A DNA stretch of 10,171 nucleotides from Cytophagia bacterium (lineage in GTDB: Bacteria > Bacteroidota > Bacteroidia > Cytophagales > Cyclobacteriaceae), in contig JABXIP010000209.1 in NCBI GenBank assembly GCA_013373005.1, positions 1 to 10,171 on the forward strand, given 5' to 3'. Shown here piece after piece: positions 6,390-10,171 of this stretch (position 1 is its first letter; every line of letters begins with the position of its first letter). A program made the translations under genes and the position numbers. Under the pieces are notes generated by a model. It was not told where the DNA came from and searched no databases. It saw only the letters and a list, made by a program, of their open reading frames with translations.

Positions 6390-8708
6390 ATGAAAAGGGC
6401 AGTTTTACTTTCACTGATACTTCTACCCGTTTTGTCTTTTGGCCAGGAAAAGGTGGGCCTTGTTTTGAGTGGTGGTGGCGCCAAAGGGTTGGCTCATATT
6501 GGCATTATCAAGGCTTTGGAAGAGAATGATATTCCTATTGATTATGTGGTAGGAACCTCTATGGGAGCAGTTGTGGGTGCTTTTTATGCTTCTGGCTACA
6601 GCCCTGAGGAGATTGAGTCAATTGTAACCGATCCGGCTTTTCAGCATTGGATGAATGGCACCTCGACTGAAAGGTATCAATACAATTATACTAAGGAGGA
6701 AGATAATGCCTCTTGGTTGTCTTTAGACCTTATTATCGATCCCGAGAAAGGAGCGCAATTCAACTCTCCATTAGCTAACGACCTCATCATCAATTTTGTG
6801 TTAAATGAGTATCTGACCCAAGGGGCACAGGCGGCTGACTTCAATTTCAATAAAATGATGGTGCCTTATAAGGCCGTTGCTGCCGATGTATTTACGCAGT
6901 CTACTCTTGCGCTTGACAGTGGCTCAATTATGAAGGCTGTTCGGTCTTCAATGGCTGTTCCTTTCTTCTATCGTCCTATTAAGAACAACGACCAGTACCT
7001 TTTCGATGGGGGAATCTATGATAACTTTCCGGTAGATATCATGCGTAAAGGATTTAGTCCGGACATAGTGATTGGCTCTAATGTGGCTACCAGACTTAGT
7101 GAGACATACCCTTTCGATACCGATGATCAGATTATCAATGATGCTTTGCTCTTTATGTTCTTGGACAAAACGAACCCTGCCGTTTTAAGCGAAAGCGATA
7201 TCTATGTAGAACCTGATATTGAAAATAATTACAGTGCGCTGGATTTCGATAAGGTTGAGGCTTTGATTGACTCGGGTTATCATGCCGCACTGCGCAAAAT
7301 TCCAGAGTTAAAGGAAAAGATTAGTACCAGAAGAAGCAAGGCTCAGGTTACACTGATGAGAAGAGATTTCTTTGAGAAATTCATTCCTTTTGAATTCTAT
7401 GATTTAAAACTCTATGGATTTTCTGAGGAGCAAGAGGGCTTTGTAAGGAAACTGATCAACTTTAATGATGGCACGAAAAACATCAACCAGATAAGCGATG
7501 CTTACTTTCAATTGGTGTCGGAGCCTTACTTCAAGAACATTTACCCGAATTTTTCTTTCAACACAGAAAGAGAGGCCTACGTTTTAGAATTGTATCTGAA
7601 ATCTACCGCGAAGAATGCGCTTACAGTGGAATTTGGCGGTAATATCTCAACGCGTGAGGTTTCTACATTGCAAATGGGAGCTGAGCTCAATTCATTCAAA
7701 AGAAAATTGAATACTTACAAGTTGATTGTTTCAACAGGCAGATTTTATGAGGCTATGAATTCTTCCACGAGGTTCAATTTTAATCCCAAGACTAGATTTT
7801 TTGTGGAGCCCAGTTTCAAATATAACCATTGGGATTACCTCAGTACTGAAGATATTTTCGATGAACAATCAGAAGCTATGGTGCTTCAAAGAACAGATCG
7901 CAAACTAGGCGGAACATTGGGTATAGGAACAGGGGGACGCAGTGTGGTTACTTTAGAGAATAGTGCTGTCAGCAGCACTGATGATTTCAGCAACATAGAA
8001 GGAGTGTCATCCGATGCGCTCTTAGACCGCCTGGACCTTAAAGGTTTTAAAACGAAGCTGGCTTACGAAAGGAATAGTCTAAACAATAAGCAGTTTCCTA
8101 CGGTGGGTACCAGATTCTATACAGGGGTTAGCTTTATGCATGCTTCTATTGATTACACTCCAGGAACTACTTCTGTACAATACAATCCGTTAAACCCGAT
8201 TACTGAATCTTCTAGCCGGAATTGGTATAAGTTTTCTTTAAGCTTCGATGAATATACTGAAGTAACCAATAGCTACTCCTTTGGTTGGTCTTTCGAAACG
8301 GCTTATTCTACTATAGAGCCTTTGAATAATTTTAGAAGTACCATGCTCTATACGCCAGCCTTTGAGCCTATGTTCGATTCAAAAACCTATTTTCTGGATA
8401 ACTTTAGAGCCCCGGGTTATGTGGCTGCAGGAATGAAGCATCTTTGGCAACTTAATAAGAGTTTTGACCTTAGGTTTGAAATGTATGCCTTTGCTCCATT
8501 CAGAAGTATAGAGGACAATGGTAATCAGCTAGCCCAAATTCAGTCAGGGTTCAAGGACCCGCAGTTTACCGGCATGGCTGCTTTAGTTTACAATACAGTG
8601 GTAGGACCAGTGAGTGCCAGAATTAACTACATTCAGAAAAATAGTGCGCCAATAGGCATTATGCTATCATTTGGATACCTCATTTTTAATGAGAAATCCT
8701 ATGAGTAG
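6390..8708 (+). CDS. Patatin-like phospholipase fused to POTRA-like segment and Omp85/BamA-type beta-barrel
   Basis: This 772-aa protein is exported to the outer membrane. Residues 1-18 are a signal peptide (cut after SFG, leaving Gln19). Residues about 21-220 form a patatin domain: the oxyanion loop GGGAKG (28-33), nucleophile Ser57 in GTSMG, the SSMAVPFFYRP segment (186-196) and catalytic Asp206 in DGG. The Ser-Asp dyad is intact, so lipid acyl hydrolase activity is expected. Residues about 335-395 look like a single POTRA unit (YDLKLYGFSEEQEGF, then an AYFQLVSEPYF helix). Residues about 396-770 alternate polar and aromatic in beta-strand fashion, including FPTVGTRFYTG (569-579), similar to D15/Omp85 barrels. 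The layout parallels P. aeruginosa PlpD (type Vd secretion), although Bacteroidota versions may simply stay anchored; substrate and orientation are not shown. ATG 6390 is fixed by the signal peptide. I noticed no cysteine in the protein. Confidence 0.92.
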   Translation: MKRAVLLSLILLPVLSFGQEKVGLVLSGGGAKGLAHIGIIKALEENDIPIDYVVGTSMGAVVGAFYASGYSPEEIESIVTDPAFQHWMNGTSTERYQYNYTKEEDNASWLSLDLIIDPEKGAQFNSPLANDLIINFVLNEYLTQGAQAADFNFNKMMVPYKAVAADVFTQSTLALDSGSIMKAVRSSMAVPFFYRPIKNNDQYLFDGGIYDNFPVDIMRKGFSPDIVIGSNVATRLSETYPFDTDDQIINDALLFMFLDKTNPAVLSESDIYVEPDIENNYSALDFDKVEALIDSGYHAALRKIPELKEKISTRRSKAQVTLMRRDFFEKFIPFEFYDLKLYGFSEEQEGFVRKLINFNDGTKNINQISDAYFQLVSEPYFKNIYPNFSFNTEREAYVLELYLKSTAKNALTVEFGGNISTREVSTLQMGAELNSFKRKLNTYKLIVSTGRFYEAMNSSTRFNFNPKTRFFVEPSFKYNHWDYLSTEDIFDEQSEAMVLQRTDRKLGGTLGIGTGGRSVVTLENSAVSSTDDFSNIEGVSSDALLDRLDLKGFKTKLAYERNSLNNKQFPTVGTRFYTGVSFMHASIDYTPGTTSVQYNPLNPITESSSRNWYKFSLSFDEYTEVTNSYSFGWSFETAYSTIEPLNNFRSTMLYTPAFEPMFDSKTYFLDNFRAPGYVAAGMKHLWQLNKSFDLRFEMYAFAPFRSIEDNGNQLAQIQSGFKDPQFTGMAALVYNTVVGPVSARINYIQKNSAPIGIMLSFGYLIFNEKSYE

Positions 8709-8737
8709 ATAAAAATATGTGGTTTGAAGTAAGGTAA

Positions 8738-8767
8738 TTGTTATTAATAGCATAAATTAGCTATTTG
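8738..8767 (+). promoter_or_regulatory. Weak candidate promoter for the PD40-repeat gene
   Basis: TTG at 8738-8740 and TTTG at 8764-8767 are placed so that an 8-nt -7 box (8760-8767) would follow a 19-bp spacer, the usual Bacteroidetes spacing. However, the -7 box reads GCTATTTG, lacking the leading TA. An alternative box, TAAATTAG at 8753-8760, matches five of six positions but has no -33 partner. A promoter somewhere in this 85-bp gap is likely; the exact site is not resolved. Confidence 0.3.
8746..8765 (+). repeat. Short inverted repeat in the patatin-PD40 intergenic region
   Basis: AATAGC (8746-8751) and GCTATT (8760-8765) are perfect 6-bp arms around an 8-nt AT-rich spacer. The right arm overlaps the candidate -7 region of the downstream gene. 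There is no T-run, so it is not a classic terminator. It could be an operator half-site pair or chance in AT-rich DNA. Confidence 0.3.
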
Positions 8768-8793
8768 TATCACACTCAGTAATACAGCTCACC

Positions 8794-10161
8794 ATGAAAT
8801 CCTTATTAAGTCTACTGTTCATGGCTTGCGCTTACATTTCATTAAGCGCTCAAACCACCGTGCAATGGGCTGCTCGGGTAGAACGACTGTCTTCAGAGTT
8901 TACTGAGTTAGAGAATTCTTCTCGTCAGGCGCTCCTCAAGCCAAACATTCTTCCATCTGGAGGTAGCAATCCAAATGCATGGAGACCCTATAAACCAAAT
9001 ACTGTTGAGTATATCAAAGTTGGCTTCGACCTGCCAATGCCGATTGAACAAATTGCTATTGGAGAAACCTATAATCCGGGAGCTGTCAGCCAGGTATTTC
9101 TTTACGACCAAGAGGGCAATGAATATAAAGTTTATGATCAGCCCGCTGGCCCAGTGGAAGAAAGGTGGCGGATGTTTAGAATATTTATAGAGAAGACTAC
9201 CTACAATGTAGCCTCGGTTAAGGTAGTAATAGATGGGACAAAGGTTAATGGCTTTAGTGATATTGATTGTATAGGTATTTCTAACTCTAAGACTCCAATA
9301 GAGGCAAAAATCAACCTCATGCCTAATATGAATTCCAAACTTGAGGTTCACAGGCTAAACGATCTCATCAATAGTGATAAGAGAGAGATAAAACCTCTTC
9401 TCACCAAGGATGAGCAAACCCTCTATTTCAGCAGAAGAGGTCATGAAGGAAATGTGGGCGGTGTAGATGATTTAGAGGATATCTGGTATTCAGATTTCGA
9501 TAAGGACAGTAACGATTGGGGTAAAGCATACAACATAGGCGAGCCTCTGAACAATTTAGACCCGAACTTCATTAGTGCCTTTTTACAAGAGGATGAAGAG
9601 CTAATCATATTAGGTAATGAATACCTGAAGGGTGGAATGAACTATGGTCTATCAAAAAGCCGAAGGCTCACCAATACAACCTGGACATATCCTCAAAATC
9701 TAAAAATTTATAACGACCTCAATGTTCATGAAAATGTAAACTTCTGGCTGACTCCCGACAGTGAAGTGCTGATTATTTCTGAGGAAGGTAGAGGAACTGA
9801 AGGACAGCGAGACCTGTATGTTAGCTTTCAACGAAGTGATGGGGTTTGGACTGAACCAATTCACATGGGACCGGTGATTAATACTGCCGGAGAGGAGGAA
9901 GGGCCATTTCTTATGCCCGATAAAAAAACGCTCATTTTTACTTCTAATGGCCATAGCGGGTACGGCAAAAAGGATTTGTTTATGACCCGAAGGTTGGATA
10001 ATTCCTGGCAAAACTGGACGGAACCTGAAAACCTTGGTCCGGTGATTAACTCAGAATTGGATGATATGTTCCTTTTCATACCAAAGAATGGAGACTTGGG
10101 CTATTTCTGTAGAGAGGTTGAAGGAAAAGATTTGGACATTCATTCATTCAGTCTTCCATAA
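8794..10161 (+). CDS. Exported PD40 beta-propeller repeat protein with galactose-binding-like N-terminal domain
   Basis: This 455-aa protein is of unknown precise role. Residues 1-19 are a signal peptide (cut after LSA, leaving Gln20). Residues about 22-165 resemble a galactose-binding/discoidin-like beta-sandwich: VEYIKVGFDLPMPIEQIAIG, SQVFLYDQEG, and VKVVIDGTKVNGFSDIDCIGIS-type strands at 142-163. Residues about 198-455 hold roughly five PD40 (TolB/WD40-like) repeats beginning near 200, 258, 313, 368 and 423. The clearest are PDKKTLIFTSNGHSGYGKKD (375-394) and its partner around 321-341; each ends in a W-T-x-P-x-x-LG-P-like turn. In many Cytophagales, this arrangement is followed by an OmpA peptidoglycan-binding domain, but here the frame stops cleanly after the fifth repeat. 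It is therefore either a short family member or a truncated one. Mature cysteines are Cys159 and Cys439. ATG 8794 is set by the signal peptide. Only 10 bases remain after the stop. Confidence 0.8.
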   Translation: MKSLLSLLFMACAYISLSAQTTVQWAARVERLSSEFTELENSSRQALLKPNILPSGGSNPNAWRPYKPNTVEYIKVGFDLPMPIEQIAIGETYNPGAVSQVFLYDQEGNEYKVYDQPAGPVEERWRMFRIFIEKTTYNVASVKVVIDGTKVNGFSDIDCIGISNSKTPIEAKINLMPNMNSKLEVHRLNDLINSDKREIKPLLTKDEQTLYFSRRGHEGNVGGVDDLEDIWYSDFDKDSNDWGKAYNIGEPLNNLDPNFISAFLQEDEELIILGNEYLKGGMNYGLSKSRRLTNTTWTYPQNLKIYNDLNVHENVNFWLTPDSEVLIISEEGRGTEGQRDLYVSFQRSDGVWTEPIHMGPVINTAGEEEGPFLMPDKKTLIFTSNGHSGYGKKDLFMTRRLDNSWQNWTEPENLGPVINSELDDMFLFIPKNGDLGYFCREVEGKDLDIHSFSLP

Positions 10162-10171
10162 ATCTCAAGAC

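Noticed and set aside
6347..6529. 60-codon + strand open frame starting ATGAGCAGGG
   Set aside because: Its start is the terminator hairpin and the rest is the patatin gene read in another frame.
8824..8856. Possible lipoprotein signal (MAC) in the PD40 protein
   Set aside because: Residues before Cys12 (F-M-A) do not match a lipobox, and the Cys sits too early within the hydrophobic core; a signal peptidase I site (LSA|Q) fits better.
8908..9351. 147-codon open frame on the minus strand
   Set aside because: It lies wholly inside the PD40 gene, shows no recognisable domain or signal peptide, and its composition is that of a shadow frame; the + strand product has clear family features.
1..10171. 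CRISPR arrays, tRNA/rRNA genes, insertion sequences, phage genes or toxin-antitoxin pairs
   Set aside because: No regularly spaced repeats, cloverleaf-like sequences, transposase-like reading frames or terminal inverted repeats were seen; nearly all DNA is explained by six long genes on one strand.

Overview
The window reads as an ordinary chromosomal stretch from a marine-type Bacteroidota, most likely Cytophagales (Roseivirga/Fulvivirga-like). Three things point there. None of the five visible gene starts has a Shine-Dalgarno sequence. The three cleavable signal peptides would all leave Gln at mature position +1 (the Bacteroidetes 'Q-rule'). The gene families match: DsbD with an N-terminal alpha-like domain, a patatin/BamA-type barrel fusion, and a PD40 propeller protein. 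The order-level placement is inference. All genes are on the + strand and coding density is very high; the longest gene-free gap is 85 bp.

Layout. (1) 1-702: C-terminal part of an M20 metallodipeptidase whose start lies upstream of the window. (2) 749-2758 and 2768-4963: a DsbD-type transmembrane thiol-disulfide reductase and a Cu+-type P1B ATPase (CopA-like), 9 bp apart and almost certainly co-transcribed. A bulged hairpin with a T-run overlaps the copA stop codon. (3) 5036-6325: a membrane-anchored M23 (LytM-type) endopeptidase, closed by a strong intrinsic terminator at 6350-6373. (4) 6390-8708: an exported patatin-like phospholipase fused to a POTRA-like segment and an outer-membrane beta-barrel. 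(5) 8794-10161: an exported protein with a galactose-binding-like N-terminal domain and about five PD40 propeller repeats. It ends without the OmpA domain that such proteins often carry.

How the genes fit together. Apart from the probable dsbD-copA operon these look like separate transcription units sharing a cell-envelope theme: periplasmic redox and copper handling, peptidoglycan remodelling, and outer-membrane lipid hydrolysis. I see no mobile elements, CRISPR arrays, tRNA or rRNA genes, or phage genes.

I do not see a clearly new system. The observations most worth following up are: the M23 enzyme has Cys where the last zinc-ligand His of the HxH motif should be, and that is its only cysteine; the tight dsbD-copA pairing; a consensus-like -7 box that almost touches the dsbD start codon; and a terminator only 16 nt before the patatin gene start.
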